A stretch of 6,158 nt of DNA, taken from the NCBI GenBank assembly GCA_003155565.1, contig PMDM01000444.1:4565-10722 (forward strand), given 5' to 3'. Below the pieces are notes generated by a model, which saw only the letters and a program-made list of their open reading frames with translations, was not told the DNA's origin and searched no databases. Position 1 is the first letter of the stretch; each line of letters opens with the position of its first letter. The position numbers were made by a program, and so were the translations under genes. Source of the stretch: Methylococcaceae bacterium. GTDB lineage: Bacteria; Pseudomonadota; Gammaproteobacteria; Methylococcales; Methylomonadaceae. Below, in pieces: positions 6,099-6,158 of the stretch.

Positions 6099-6121
6099 GC
6101 TCCTTGGCACACCCTATTGCA

Positions 6122-6158
6122 CTACTCGATCTTTTGAGCAGCCAGGTAGTCTTCATAA
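6122..6158 (-). CDS. Possible C-terminal end of an unidentified minus-strand gene (partial)
   Basis: Read on the minus strand from the window edge, one frame gives YEDYLAAQKIE followed by a TAG stop at 6122-6124. The residue mix (acidic, Ala, Leu, Lys, amphipathic) looks like the end of a real protein, unlike the shadow frames nearby, but twelve codons prove little. If real, the gene converges on moeA, and the palindrome at 6047-6098 lies 24 bases beyond its stop. The family is not recognisable. Confidence 0.35.
   Translation of the reverse strand, partial: YEDYLAAQKIE

Larger units (their letters stand above)
5703..6121. other. Non-coding stretch after moeA
   Basis: About 420 bases, more AT-rich than the genes, without a supportable protein gene on either strand. 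Minus-strand frames of 71 and 75 codons exist but have no recognisable family, no clear ribosome binding site and run across the inverted repeats. The stretch holds three inverted repeats, listed separately, and no clear intrinsic terminator with a T-run for moeA. A T7 run lies near 5900 with no stem before it. If the minus-strand gene tail at the right edge is real, this is a convergent intergenic region. Confidence 0.6.

Noticed and set aside
5777..6110. Two overlapping minus-strand open frames of 71 and 75 codons
   Set aside because: No recognisable domain, no ribosome binding site, composition of chance frames in AT-rich DNA, and they cross the palindromes.
1..6158. CRISPR array, tRNA or rRNA genes
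   Set aside because: No regularly spaced direct repeats and no tRNA or rRNA-like segments were seen on either strand.

Overview
The window reads as part of a chromosome from a gammaproteobacterium with moderate GC, somewhere in the forties percent by eye. The MoeA resembles the enterobacterial type closely. The Sox proteins are those of a periplasmic thiosulfate-oxidizing system. A methanotroph of the Methylococcales or a sulfur oxidizer of the Thiotrichales would fit, but this is an impression from protein style, not a database result.

Layout from left to right: (1) the 3' end of a multicopper oxidase gene whose product ends in a membrane segment (to 785); (2) thiD and thiE, overlapping by 4 bases (851-2271); (3) soxX, soxY, soxZ and soxA (2281-4446); (4) moeA, whose start overlaps the soxA stop by 4 bases (4443-5702); (5) about 420 bases without a convincing gene, holding three inverted repeats (5703-6121); (6) a possible last few codons of a gene on the minus strand (6122-6158). 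All full genes lie on the plus strand with short gaps or overlaps, so thiD to moeA is probably one transcript. The one large internal gap is 184 bases before soxA.

Working together: SoxAX, two c-type cytochrome subunits, joins thiosulfate oxidatively to the C-terminal cysteine of SoxY, which is carried on the SoxYZ complex. SoxB (which releases sulfate) and SoxCD (a molybdenum sulfane dehydrogenase) are not in the window. ThiD and ThiE make and join the two halves of thiamine phosphate. MoeA inserts molybdenum into molybdopterin. Placing moeA directly behind soxA, translationally overlapping, suggests (inference) that molybdenum cofactor supply is tied to sulfur oxidation, for example to a sulfite dehydrogenase encoded elsewhere.

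I found no clearly new system. The points most worth a second look are the thi-sox-moeA arrangement, a SoxX that looks like a lipoprotein, a multicopper oxidase domain that has lost its type 1 copper ligands, and a long imperfect palindrome near the right end that may be a dispersed repeat.
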